From assembly GCA_035578175.1 (NCBI GenBank), contig JAQMRL010000021.1:5166084-5230083 (forward strand): a stretch of DNA of 64,000 nucleotides. Reading direction: 5' to 3'. Shown in pieces: positions 33,761-45,577 of this stretch. A model generated the notes under the pieces. The model was not told the origin of the DNA. It saw only the letters and a list, made by a program, of their open reading frames with translations, and ran no database searches. Source of the stretch: Catonia carolina (Eukaryota; Arthropoda; Insecta; Hemiptera; Achilidae). A program made the translations under genes and the position numbers. Every line of letters starts with the position of its first letter. Within the stretch, counting starts at the first letter, position 1.

Positions 33761-34220
33761 TCTAACGATTCATCCAAAATACCTTCTTTTACGATTATTA
33801 AAATTGTAACAATATTTAAGATTGTCAGCATAAGACGGACACTAGTCCGTCACAAGCCCCATTTTTAAGTTTACTTATATAGCCGTTTTTAGGCCGATTT
33901 ACCATAATTAGGGAATTTTTTCAAAAATAAATTTCCTTTATATTTATTTTATAATACTAATTTTCACCTTTACGTTTTGCAGTCCTCTCAAAATGTTACA
34001 TTTTAAAATTCGTTCTAAACTACAACTTGGGTTGGTAATTCTACACATTCTGATTTTCTTCTTATTATTAATTTTTCTTATCGTCACCGATGACTAATTC
34101 AGATGAAGTATTTGAACAGCCTTTTCAAAAATATTTTCTGAATAGTATCGAGACATTTTTTTCTCATTAAATAAGTATAACTTCTTTCTGTTATAATTAT
34201 TTTTTTTATTTTTTTTTTTT
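33761..34220. other. Intron, nothing recognised
   Basis: AT-rich sequence ending in an oligo-T run before SINE A. No gene, hairpin or repeat family noted. Confidence 0.5.
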
Positions 34221-34528
34221 AACCCACCGTGTTGGTCTAGAGGTAAAGTCGTCGCCAAAATCAGTTGTTTAACAGTTGATTTTCGGAGACGAAGGTTCCT
34301 GGTTCAAATCCTATTAAAGGTAGTGACTTTTATACGGATTTGAATGCTAGACAGTGGTTACCGGTGTACTTTGATGGTTGGGGTTCAATTAACCATACTC
34401 TCTCACTCTGTACAAGACTACACCTGATTTACACGTCATACACATCATCCTCATCTCATTGGGTCATGGGATTGCTTATTGTTCTGAACTGAACAGATTG
34501 CAACGTACGCACATTTTAAAAAAATATT
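34221..34528 (+). mobile_element. SINE family A copy abutting a HINE
   Basis: Head and body present, with a short deletion where other copies carry the CAGGAATGGTCGACCTGAG segment. Its A-rich tail meets the 5' end of a truncated HINE at about 34531. Confidence 0.75.
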
Positions 34529-34530
34529 TA

Positions 34531-34925
34531 ATTTTTACTTTCTCTTGCCTATATGAATATATAGGAAGGAAAGTATTGTTTTCATGTCGATTTTAAGAAA
34601 TCGAGTTTTCACCGGATCTATACGTTTTCAGACCCCCTGAACACAAAAAAACATGTTTTTAGCGATTTGTGTGTGTGTATACAAAATATCTCAAGAACGG
34701 AACGTCGTACGAGCTTGAAACTTAAAACTTAAGTTACATACCAGTACCGGACCCGACACGAACATTTTCATCAAAATCGGTCAACCGGAAGTAGTAGTTT
34801 ATTCGTGTCATTTTTCACTTTTTTGCGATTTTCTCAAAAACTAGTCCTACAATTTTTTTTAAAATCGCCTGGTTTACTCAATTTTTTATTCTCTACAAGA
34901 TAGGGTAGGCGTCATGTTTGCTGAC
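34531..34925 (+). mobile_element. HINE 5' part fused to a mariner fragment
   Basis: Intact 5' end, TG tract reduced, runs to GGCGTCATGTTTGCTGA. A 24-nt hairpin then leads straight into mariner sequence. Confidence 0.8.
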
Positions 34926-35338
34926 GAAAACAAATGTTCATTTGTTTTCTCGCCCTCATACAGCTCGAAGAACAAATGAACTTTTGGCCAAGTTTAAATG
35001 GGACGTTTTCGATCATCCCCCATACAGCCCGGACTTGGCTCCTAGTGACTTTCACCTGTTCCAGAACATGAACATGTTGGCTTGCATCTCAGCGGTTCGC
35101 CAATGACGAAGAGCTTCAAAACGCCGTGAATGGTTTACTACATTCACAGGCGGCAGATTTTTATGCAGAGGGTATTTCAAAGACTGTTCCAAGGTACGAC
35201 AAGTGGTTGAATCTGTTTGGCGACTATGTCGAAAAATAGAGAAAAACTGTAGTTTTAATATGTATATAATAAAGTTTTTGTATCTTCACTCGTTTACTTT
35301 TTATTTCAAAACGGAGGTTATTTTCTGGATAACCCTCG
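34926..35338 (+). pseudogene. Mariner transposase 3' fragment
   Basis: Encodes TARRTNELLAKFKWDVFDHP and YSPDLAPSDFHLF (third catalytic motif) then, after a frameshift, the RFANDEELQNAVNGLLHSQA region and FGDYVEK stop. It ends with TIR GATAACCCTCG next to TA. Same family as 50026-51554. The 5' boundary is a hairpin joining it to a HINE. Confidence 0.75.
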
Positions 35339-35465
35339 TACAGCCGTGTATAAAAAAGATAAATATAAATAATATAAATGTGACGTGGAACGGGAAAAGG
35401 GACCTCTTGTCGGAAGAAAACTGAGTTGTTAGGATCGATATTGGGATTCTCTTTGTAGATTTTTG

Positions 35466-36412
35466 TATAGGGTGATTCAAAAAGAGCGCCGGTTTTGATA
35501 TATCAAATTAAGAGATTTATTTTATTGAAAAACTGAAAATAAATACATCAACAAGTTCATCTTACCTTCCGATTTCATGTATGAAAAATGATGTCATGCA
35601 TGTGTCCTCCTCTACTGCGCTGGCACGCATCAACTCTGTCCATGAAATTGGATATTACTGCACGACAAGTTTCGACTTCCATTTGCCCGATAACCCGTCG
35701 AATTTCCTCCTTCAAGTCATTGATGTTTCGGGGTTTATTGGCATACACCAATGACTTCAGATGACCCCAGAGATGAAAGTCACAAGGCGTCAAGTCACAC
35801 GACCTTGGTGGCCATTGATGGTCGGAATTACGAGAAATGATGCGATCCTGGAACCGTTCACGGAGCAACAACATTGTTTCTCGTGCAGCAACTGAATTTT
35901 ATACGGGTGATATTGGAGATCGTACCGAAGAATTCTCCGTACAGAAGTAAACCCAATTGTTGAGAACGGCGACGTATTGATTTTGCTGGGCTAACAGCCA
36001 CACTGTCACGAACCAACGCAACGTTCTGCTCAGTTCGGCCAGAACGACGACGTCCAGAACCTTTAAGGTCGACTGTTGAACCCGTCTCAAAAAACTTTTT
36101 CATGAGCCTGCGAACTGTTGATTCATTCGGTGCTTCATTACGTCCTAGAGTACCGCGAAGTCGCCTGACAGTAGCCGCATAACTCTCTCCACTCTGGTAA
36201 AATGTTTTGACGATTAACACTCGTTGCGCTATAGTAAACTTCTTCTTGGTTAGACACAGACTGCGAGAGTACTACACTGCGAACAAGAGAAACTACAACT
36301 GAATCGTCAATCGGAATGTTCTCCGAAATAGAAATGAGGTCTAACAATGTTGCCAACCGATAAACAAAAATTTACCAGCCGTTTAAAAACCGGCGCTCTT
36401 TTTGAATCACCC
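35466..36412 (-). mobile_element. DUF4817-type transposon, internally deleted, with two-part transposase relic
   Basis: Inverted ends match the 13169 copy. The minus strand encodes the N-terminal half (LIVKTFYQSG to SIRRRSQQLGL, 35858-36220) and the C-terminal part (LRERFQDRIISRNSD to MHDIIFHT, 35575-35874, with the PRSCDLTPCDFHLWGHLK catalytic motif). A deletion removes the centre. The conserved MEKF start is lost by a mutated codon. Confidence 0.82.
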
Positions 36413-36929
36413 GTTAGTTTACTTTGTCTGGTTGTAATTTCAATCTAATTACTCCTATAGGAATGACTACGCAATAAAATATGTATTCAAAAATATCGGG
36501 GTATTTGGAAAAGAAGAATTCCGAGACCTTCCGTTGGGTTTGAGCCCGAGTCAAAGCTACCGGATTCAATCGCAGAACCACTAAATAAAAGAGAAAGCAC
36601 TCATTCAATACAACATTCAGCATTGTCAAACATTAACAATTTTTTTTACACATTTAAAATAATTTCTATGTGTAATTTATTCTTAAAATGTAAAATTTAG
36701 AAAAGTATGATGTAATATTCGTTAGAAAATGCATTTAACACCAATTTTTTTTAATCAAAAATTTAAGCTGCTGTAACTTACACAACTTTTGAGAGAAAAG
36801 TCTGAAATTTGCATGTAACTGGTCAGAATTCAATGCTAAGTTTAAAAAAGTTAATAGCTCAAATTACAAAGTTTTCGACAATAGGTTCCTTTTAGGATTC
36901 CGGCTCACAAATACTTAAAAATCACTCTG
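36413..36929. other. Intron, nothing certain
   Basis: A possible tRNA-like SINE scrap lies near 36530-36590 on the minus strand (weak box matches). Otherwise AT-rich and featureless. Confidence 0.4.
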
Positions 36930-37285
36930 TATATCCCAATATATTCATATAAGCTATGAGAGCATATCCCACCCTTGAATTTCAGCAAATACGCTGTCTT
37001 GTAGAGGACAAAAAATTCAAAAATTTCACAAATAAACTACTACATCTGGTTGACCGATTTTGATGGAAACGTTCTAGTCAGATCCCCTTGCACTACCTAA
37101 TTTAAGTTGAAAGTGTCAACTCCGTACCCTATTCTGTTCCCAAGATATTTTCTTCATACAAACACACAGACCAAACGCTAAAAAAACATATTTTTGGCTT
37201 CAAGGGGCTTGAAAACATGTATGTCTGGTGAAAACTCGATTTAGAAAAAAATAAGACATGAAAACAATACTAACCTTAATAAACA
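36930..37285 (-). mobile_element. Ancient, degraded HINE remnant
   Basis: Recognisable blocks in reverse order: TGAATTTCAGCAAATACG, GGTTGACCGATTTTGATG, CACACAGACCAAACGCTAAA, GTGAAAACTCGATTTAG and CATGAAAACAATAC. Many substitutions and no intact ends. Confidence 0.65.
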
Positions 37286-37795
37286 GTCGGTGAAGTGAAT
37301 TGATAGTGGATGTATTATAAATGTTGCTATTATTTTTCATCTTCAAATTTTCTCGGTTTATTTTTCTTACGGGACCAATGGCAATCTGGAAAATTAAAAA
37401 ACCAGGTAATAATAAGCAAAACAAATCCTTAAAAAAACACACTTACCGTTTATTATGATAAAAAAACTTATATTTTGTAACAAAATTACATAGAATTGTT
37501 TAAAAGACATGAAAAAATTATAAAATTAACTTTTCACATCATTTTTTATAACAAAGTTTCATCCACTGTCTTCTGTTTCAAAAAGCACGGTCATGCAAAT
37601 GCTTTGTCATTAATAGTTGAGTCGGAGTGACACTGCAGTAAAGCTTTCTTAAACTAAAAAAAAAAAAAACAACATTTCATTACCACAAATGTACAATCTA
37701 TGCAGGAACTAAAGCACATTTAAGGTGAGTTCATACCGCGTATCCCGCCAATGTTAAATTAGAAAAAATATTGAAACCCATTATCTCAGTAACTA
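37286..37795. other. AT-rich intron, nothing recognised
   Basis: One 80-codon minus frame without recognisable features. An A12 run lies near 37658. No repeat family assigned. Confidence 0.45.
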
Positions 37796-38542
37796 TGAGG
37801 GCAGTCCAGAAAGTCTGTCACGTTTTTATGTAAAAAAAAACTAAGTACAAGAAAAAAATTTTATTATATATATTTGAAAGTGCAACTAAAATGCTATTTT
37901 TCTACATGATCACCAAACAAATTAAGACACTTATCATAGCAGTGAACTAATTTTGAAATGCCGGCGTCATAAAAGTTTACCGCCTGTGATTTTAACCAGT
38001 TAGTCACACCCTCCTGCAGCTCCGCGTCGTCGTCAAAGCGCTGTGTCGCAAGCCATGTCTTCATTGTCGGGAACAAGTGATAATCGCTGGGCGCAAGGTC
38101 CGGACTGTATGGCGAATGTGGGAAAACCTCCCATTTGAAAGCATCCAGGACTTCTCGTGTTCGATTGGCCGTCCACTTCGTTCTTTCTCGTGAAGCCATA
38201 GTTCGGCCATTTTTGAAATGAATGGACAAACGCCGTACTCCACTTTCAGTGTAAACATCGTTCCCATAAACTTCACAGATTTGGTGAAAAAACTTAATTG
38301 GTTTATTGTTTTTAGCCAACAAAAACCGTATTACCGACCGTACTTCACAACTGGCGGGATTTTGAATTGCGGCACACATTTTAAATTGTTGTTGAAAAAC
38401 AACGAAGAGCGACACGGACCTCTCGCTAGCACGGCTGGATAGCAACTGAACGGAGAAACGCCGTATCACCAAAATGGCCGCGATAGCTCCACCCCTAGCA
38501 GCTACAACGCAAAACGTGACAGACTTTCTGGACTGCCCTCGC
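37796..38542 (-). mobile_element. Mariner element, internally deleted, with transposase relic
   Basis: TIRs GAGGGCAGTCCAGAAAGTCT and AGACTTTCTGGACTGCCCTC. Minus-strand frame 37894-38544: MCAAIQNPASCEVRSVIRFL (mariner N-terminal HTH) fuses to SPYSPDLAPSDYHLF and FGDHVEK. The fusion at RERTKWTANRTREVLDAFKW removes the first two catalytic Asp residues. The frame is open end to end. Confidence 0.82.
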
Positions 38543-38640
38543 ATTAATGTTTGAAAGGGGTGTAACTTTGAGGGATTATTTATGGATACAATAAGAGGCC
38601 ACTACTGATCCTCACACATTAAAATATAACAACTTTTAAA

Positions 38641-39577
38641 AAATCTGGTGTGAAACACTCACACAACTTTCTCTTGCCAATGCAAATAATTAATAATAAA
38701 CCTAACATTATTAATAAAATATTAGAAATAAACAAAAACTAACCTCAAAAACAAAACCTTATTTTAATCATGAGTGAATGACGCAAAATGACAATCGAAC
38801 TCAGTTTGGCTTAAAAATACGGAAAATCACGCTTTCACGCTAAACTAGGCTCTGTAGAGAAAAATGCTCTAAACAAAAGTTGTAGATCTTTTAATTTTCT
38901 ATAAATTAAATTATATACACTTTTGTCGTAAAATGCATACTAAGACCGAAATGTTTAAAAAATCGATTTTTCTCACGTTTTCGTGAGAAAAAAAACAGAA
39001 ATTCGCAAATTACCGCTAAACTAAGCGTTATACAAAAAAATGTTTGAAATAAAAGTTGTAGAATTTCACATTCTCTACAACTTTTATTATATAACGTTTT
39101 GCGCTAAAATGCATATTAAAGCCGCAATCTTAAAAAGAAAATGTTTTTACGTAAAAACAGCCTCAAGCAGAATTTCAGTAAACATGGCGCCTACCCTATA
39201 TTGTAGAGCATAAAAAATGTAGTAAACCAGTTGATTTTTAAAAAAAATCGTAGGACTTCTTTTTGAGAAAATCGCAAAAAAGTGAAAAATTATACGAATA
39301 AACTACTACTTCCGGTTGACCGATTTTGATGAAAATGTTCGTGTCGGGTCCGGTAGTGATATGTAACTTAAGTTTCAAGTTTCAAGTTCGTACGATGTTC
39401 CGTTCTTGAGATATTCTGTTCACACACGCACACACACACACAGACCAATCGCTAAAAACATGTTTTTTGGGTTCAGGGGGTCTGAAAACGTATAGATCCG
39501 GTGAAAACTCGATTTCTAAAAATCGACATGAAAACAATACTTTCCTTCCTATATATTCATATAGGCAAGAGAAAGTA
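38641..39577 (-). mobile_element. HINE, full length, short CA tract
   Basis: Reverse copy from AATCTGGTGTGAAACACTCA to GGCAAGAGAAAGT at 39563-39575. Well preserved, with only about 25 bp of CA repeat. Confidence 0.88.
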
Positions 39578-39869
39578 AAAAGTTATGAATTTTTTTTGAC
39601 AGGGCCAATATTTTAAAAATATTTTTTCATAAAATTCCACACGTACAATCCTGAAAAAGGATCCGCAGTACCAAAAGAACCTACTAAAGACACAGTAAAA
39701 CATTCCGTTTGTTTATGTTAAACATAAAATATTTAGTTTATGTTTTACAAAAATTCTGATACAACCCTTCTTGTCATTTCTATATCTACTTTATTATACA
39801 TACCACTAAACTAAACATATAACTGTAGTAGACTCTTTTATTGCGTGGATATGAAATGGAACATAATTA

Positions 39870-40320
39870 AACGCTTTTATTTAACTTACTCTTGGAAGCA
39901 TCAAATCTTGCAACTTAAAATTTTAATACTTCTACCGTATCAATATGAATCAAACTTTGCACACTTGTTTATCTTCGATGACAATACGCTGTGGAGGTGT
40001 TTGTAAAAAAAATTTTAAAATTTTAAAATTTTATAACGCTTTTAATTTAACTTACTCTTGGATCCATCAAATCTTGCAACTTAAAATTTTAATACTTCTA
40101 CCGTATCAATATGAATCAAACTTTGCACACTTGTTTATCTTCGATGACAATACGCTGTGGTGTTTGTAAAAAAAAATTTTAAAATTTAAAAAAAAATTAA
40201 AAAAACGCTTTTCTTTAACAATTACTTAAAAAAATTAACTAAAAATAAAAAATAAAAAAAATTTACAAAAAAAAAATTAAAAAAAAAAATTTAAGAAACG
40301 CTATTATTTAACAATTAATC
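39870..40320. repeat. 165-bp tandem duplication plus A/T-rich low-complexity tract
   Basis: ACGCTTTTATTTAACTTACT recurs at 39871 and 40036 with ATCAATATGAATCAAACTTT in both units. It is followed by degenerate AAAATTT runs with further ACGCTTTT-like starts at 40205 and 40297. Confidence 0.75.
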
Positions 40321-40560
40321 AAAAGAAAAATGAACTAAAAATAAAAAAATAAAAAAATTTACAAAAAAAAAACAATCGGACATTACAGTTAAAATAAAAG
40401 CGTGGCGCATTAATATATATAATATTTATTGTAAAATATTCGTTGTAATATTACATATATTAATGCGCCACGCTTTTATTTTAACTGTAATGTCTGTGAT
40501 TGTTTTTTTTTTGTAAATTTTTTTATTTTTTTCTTTTTAGTTCATTTTTTTTTGATTAAT
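40320..40560. mobile_element. Palindromic element, about 100-bp arms
   Basis: CATTACAGTTAAAATAAAAG and GCGTGGCGCATTAATATAT are mirrored exactly after a centre near 40440. Outside this, the arms continue into A-rich/T-rich mirrored sequence (GATTAAT at both ends). Extruding potential is very high. No coding. Confidence 0.78.
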
Positions 40561-40829
40561 TGTTATTTTGTATTGTGAAAGTATTTTACTACCGACTGGT
40601 ATGTCAATTAAATAAATTATTTAATATAGTTTATAGAATATAAATTAAAAGACGAAAGAAAGAGCTGCGTTAATAAATAAAATTTATTGAAGATACAGTC
40701 AAATGAGTGAAAGGTATGAATGAAAGGTACATTTTGTGACGTCATTATTTCATTCAAAACTTTATACAGTGGTCCCCAGTTATAAAGCAGGTGTAGGGAA
40801 TACATACCACCTTCTGAGCCAAGTTACAC

Positions 40830-42625
40830 CGGGTGATATTTTAGTCCTGTACCCAATTGTTAATGTCTGGTAATTTTTTTCTAAGAAAGGGATATTTTGT
40901 TTTGTGACACAAAGTTGGTAGCCCTACTCAACCGGTATAGATACGACAGTTTGAGTTGATTCTCTCTTTGAGTTGCGTAAAATTTTGTGCTGTTTCCAGT
41001 TGTGTTACGAACAGAATGTCTTTTACCCTAGAACAACGGGTTTTCATTCTTGAACAATATTTTGCTACGAAATCGTATGCGAGTGTAAAAGAATCATTTC
41101 AAATTAAATTTTTTGGTGTTCCTCCACTCTATTCTAGTCAATTTCTAGGCTTACTAACTGATTTTTAGAGGCAGGTATAATTGCAGCAGAAAACGTAGTG
41201 GTCGACCAACTCTCTTGACAGATGACGTTAAGAGAATGTGAAAACAAGATTGCTCAATTCTCCATGGAAAAGTTTACAAAAACTTTCCTCGCATATTGAT
41301 TTGTCATGTTCGAGTGCTCAGAAAGCTGCTAAAAAATTGAAATTGTATCCGTATCACATACGATTAGTTCTAGAGCTTCAGCCTCCAGATTTAAACAAGA
41401 GATTGTTTTAGGATAAAAGACATTATGTTCGTAGCACGACCGGAAATGGCACAAAATTCTACACAGCTCAAGGAGAATCAACTCACACTGCCATATCCAT
41501 ACTGGTTGAGTAGGGCTACCAACTTAGTGTCACAAAATAAAATTTATTTTTTTAGAAAAATATTACCAGACATTAACAATTGGGTAACAGGATTAAAAAA
41601 TCTGGTGTGAAACACTCACACAACTTTCTCTTGCCAATGCAAATAGTTAACAATAAACCTAACATTATTAATAAAATATTAGAAATAAACAAAAAACTAA
41701 CCTCAAAAACATAACCTTATTTTAATCATGAGTGAATGATGCAAAGTGAAAATCAACCTCAGTTTGGCTTAGAAATACGGAACATCACTCTTTCTCTCTA
41801 AACTAGGCTCTGTAGAGAAAAATGCTATAAATAAAAGTTGTAGATCTTTTAATTTTCTATAAATTTGATTATATACACTTTTATTATAAAATGCATACTA
41901 AGGCCGAAATCTTAAAAAAATCGATTTTTCTCACGTTTTCGTGAGAAAAAAACAGAAAATTGCTAATTACTGCTAAACTAAGCGTTATACCAAAAAATGT
42001 TTGAAATAAAAGTTGTAGGTTTTTAAATTCTCTACAACTTTTATTATATAAATTTTTTCGCTAAATTGCATATTAAAGCCGTAATCTTAAAAAAACTTTG
42101 TTTTTACGTGAAAACAGCCTCACCAAGAATTTCAGCAAACATGGCGCCTACCCTATCTTGTAGAGAATAAAAAATTGAGTAAATGAGGCGATTTAAAAAA
42201 AATCGTAGGACCAGTTTTTGAGAAAATCGCAAAAAAGTGAAAAATTACACGAATAAACTACTACTTCCGGTTGACCGATTTTGATGAAAATGTTCGTGTC
42301 GGGTCCGGTAGTGGTATGTAACTTAAGTTTCAAGTTCGTATGATGTTTCGTTCTTGAGATATTCTGTTCACACACACACACACACGCACGCACGCACGCA
42401 CGCGCGCGCGCACGCACGCGCGCGCGCACGCACACATACACACACACACACACACACACATACACACACACACAGACCAATCGCTAAAAACATGTTTTTT
42501 GGGTTCAGGGGGTCTGAAAACGTATAGATCCGGTGAAAACTCGATTTCTTTAAAATCGACATGAAAACAATACTTTCCTTCCTATATATTCATATAGGCA
42601 AGAGAAAGTAAAAATCACTCTGTAT
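40830..42625 (+). mobile_element. Sister DUF4817-related element, right end split by a HINE
   Basis: Nearly identical to 29613-30397, including the MSFTLEQRVFILEQYFATK frame, which is open here. The last bases (TCACTCTGTA) are found beyond the nested HINE at 42611-42625. Both copies share the internal deletion, so the deleted form itself transposed or was duplicated. Confidence 0.78.
41597..42616 (-). mobile_element. HINE inserted in a DUF4817 element, giving an empty-site comparison
   Basis: TCTGGTGTGAAACACTCACA to AGAAAGTAAAAA. The flanks ATTAAAAAA and TCACTCTGTA are one continuous sequence in the sister element near 30383-30397. The microsatellite is a CA/CG mixture (42369-42476). Confidence 0.88.
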
Positions 42626-42654
42626 TACCTACCCCAGTGTAAACTCGAAATTCG

Positions 42655-42705
42655 AACCCAAGACCGCATGATGATAGGCGAGCATGTCACCAACTATAGT
42701 CCATC
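42655..42705 (-). mobile_element. SINE family C, short head fragment
   Basis: ATTCGAACCCAAGACCGCAT and GAGCATGTCACCAACT match the reverse family C head. Only about 50 bp remain. Confidence 0.45.
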
Positions 42706-42776
42706 TATTGTAAGAGTACTCCGGGCAGGGCAAGCATCTACAGGTTGTAAACAAAAGTTTTACACTAACTGGCGCG

Positions 42777-43796
42777 TATACAGGGTGATTCATGAAGTTC
42801 TCCCCCCACTTCTACAGCACATTGTACTAGTAAAAATAATGAAAAAATGTTATATAAACATAGGTCCGAAAACGCTTCGTTAGCGAGTTACAGCTAGCGA
42901 AAGTTTCGCCTGGATTTCAGTTCACCAGGTGAAATGAGGTCTTCCTGGAATTGTGGTAAGGTAGATTAAGGGGCTAATTCAATCATTTCTTATGGTTTTT
43001 GATCTGATAAATTGAATAAAACAGGTCCCAGAACTGTAAGTTAAATAGTTTTTGAGAAAACCAGTGTCAAATGCAAAAAATGGAGTGAAAATCACATTTT
43101 TTCATCTTTGGGCAAGAATAACTTTGTTATTTCACCAAGAAACAGTTAAAAATTTTCAATAAAAAATGTAGAAAATTTTATTCTGAACAAACCGGTGTAA
43201 ATAAAGTACACAGAAAGCGAATAGTTTTTGAGAAAACCAGTGTCAAATGCAAAAAAATGGAGTGAAAAAAACACATTTTTTCATTTTAGTTTTTCCGGTT
43301 AATTTTACTTTGTACTCTTATGAATAAAAACTCATTTAATCAAACATCTATTCGCTTTCTGTGTACTTAATTTACACCGGTTTGTTCAGAATAAAATTTT
43401 CTACATGTTTTATTGAAAAATTTTAACTGTTTCTTGGTGAAATAACACAGTTATTCTTGCCCAAAGATGAAAAAATGTGATTTTCACTCCATTTTTTGCA
43501 TTTGACACTGGTTTTCTCAAAAACTATTTAACTTACAGTTCTGGGACCTGTTTTATTCAATTTATCAGATCAAAAACCATAAGAAATGATTGAATTCGCC
43601 CCTTAATCTACCTTACCACAATTCCAGGAAGACCTCATTTCACCTGGTGAACTGAAATCCAGGCGAAACTTTCGCTAGCTGTAACTCGCTAACGAAGCGT
43701 TTTCGGACCTATGTTTATATAACATTTTTTCATTATTTTTACTAGTACAATGTGCTGTAGAAGTGGGGGGAGAACTTCATGAATCACCCTGTATAC
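42777..43796. mobile_element. 1-kb fold-back (palindromic) element
   Basis: Nearly complete inverted repeat. CAGGGTGATTCATGAAGTTC at the left end is mirrored exactly at the right end, and the arms of about 480 bp stay nearly identical to the centre. The centre, about 43190-43340, holds TAGTTTTTGAGAAAACCAG and ACATTTTTTC repeats. No transposase is encoded. The very high arm similarity implies recent origin or gene conversion. Confidence 0.85.
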
Positions 43797-43837
43797 TTCT
43801 CCGCCGGACAATAAATCTTGCACAACGTTCCATCATT

Positions 43838-44615
43838 AAAAAATCTGGTGTGAAACACTCACACAACTTTCTCTTGCCAATGCAAATAATTAACAATTAA
43901 CCTAACATTATTAATAAAATATTAGAAATAAACAAAAACTAACCTCAAAACATAACCTTATTTTAATCATGAGTGAATGACGCAAAATGAAAATCGAACT
44001 CAATTTGGCTTAAAAAAAACGGAAATTTACACTTTCACGCTAAACTAGGCTCTGTAGGGAAAAATTTTCTTTATAAAAGTTGTAGGTATTTTAATTTTCT
44101 ATAAATTTTATTATATGCACTTTTGTCGTAAAATGCGTACTAAAGCCGAAATCTTAAAAAAATCGATTTTTCACACGTTTTCGTGAGAAAAAACAGAAAA
44201 TCGCTAATTACCGCTAAACTAAGCATTATACAAAAAAATGTTTCAAATAAAAGTTGTAGAATTTTAAATTCTCTACAATTTTTATTATATGAACTTTTGC
44301 CCTGTAATACATATTAAAGCCGTAATCTTAAAAAAACACTTTTTTTACGTAAAAACACCCTCACCAAGAATTTCAGAAAACATGGCGCCTACCCTATCTT
44401 TTAGAGAATAAAAAATTGAGTAAACCAAGCGATTTTAAAAAAAATCGTAGGACCAGTTTTTGAGAAAATCACAAAAAAGTGAAAAATTATACGAATAAAC
44501 TACTACTTCCGGTTGACCGATTTTGATGAAAATGTTCGTGTCGGGTCCGGTAGTGGTATGTAACTAAAGTTTCAAGTTTCAAGTTCGTACGATGTTCCGT
44601 TCTTAAGATATTTTG

Positions 44616-44683
<68 letters not shown>

Positions 44684-45500
44684 CCAATCATATACAAAAT
44701 ATCTCAAGAACGGAACATTGTACGAACTTGAAACTTGAAACTTAAGTTACATACCACTACGAAACTTAAGTTACATACCACTACCGGTCCCGACACGAAC
44801 ATTTTCATCAAAATCGGTCAACTGGAAGTTGTAGTTTATTCGTGTAATTTTTCACTTTTTGCGATTTTCTGAAAAACTGGTCCTACGGTTTTTTTTTTTA
44901 AATCGCCTGGTTTACTTAATTTTTTATTCTTTACAAGATAGGTAGGCGCCATGTTTGCTGAAATTCTTGGTGAGGCTGTTTTCACGTAAAAAAAGCGTTT
45001 TATTAAGATTACGGCTTTAATATGTATTACAGGGCAAAAGTTCATATAATAAAAATTGTAGAGAATTTAAAATTCTACAACTTTTATTTGAAACATTTTT
45101 TTTGTATAATGCTTAGTTTAGCGGTAATTAGCGATTTTCTGTTTTTTCTTACAAAAACGTGTGAAAAATCGATTTTTTTTTAGATTTCGGCCTTAGTATG
45201 CATTTTATGACAAAAGTGTATACAATCAAATTTATAGAAAATTAAAAGATCTACAACTTTTATTTAGAGCATTTTTCTCTACAGAGAGTAGTTTAGCGTG
45301 AAAGAGTGATTTTTCCGTATTTTTAAACCAAGCTGAAGTTGATTTTCATTTTGCATCTTTCACTCATGATAAAAATTAGGTTGCGTTATTAAAGGTAGTT
45401 TTTTGTTCATTTCTAATGTTTTATTAATAATGTTAGAATTATTGTTAATTATTTGCATTGGCAAGAGAAAGTTGTGTGAGTGTTTCACACCAGATTTTTA
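43838..45500. mobile_element. Two HINEs joined head to head at their microsatellites
   Basis: 43838-44690 is a reverse copy ending in its CA tract and GA repeats. 44691-45500 is a forward copy that starts at ATACAAAATATCTCAAGAAC. Both terminal hairpins are on the outside and both 5' ends are lost, forming an imperfect 1.6-kb inverted repeat. The forward copy also has a 35-bp local duplication (GAAACTTAAGTTACATACCA). Confidence 0.82.
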
Positions 45501-45577
45501 AAGCTTGTGGTAATTTATTGATGTATTTTCTACTTGCAAATGTTCAAACAATTTAGTGTTGTGATTAGCAACATTAA

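Noticed and set aside
36530..36590. Another tRNA-derived SINE head on the minus strand
   Set aside because: Box matches are weak and no second copy was found in the window.
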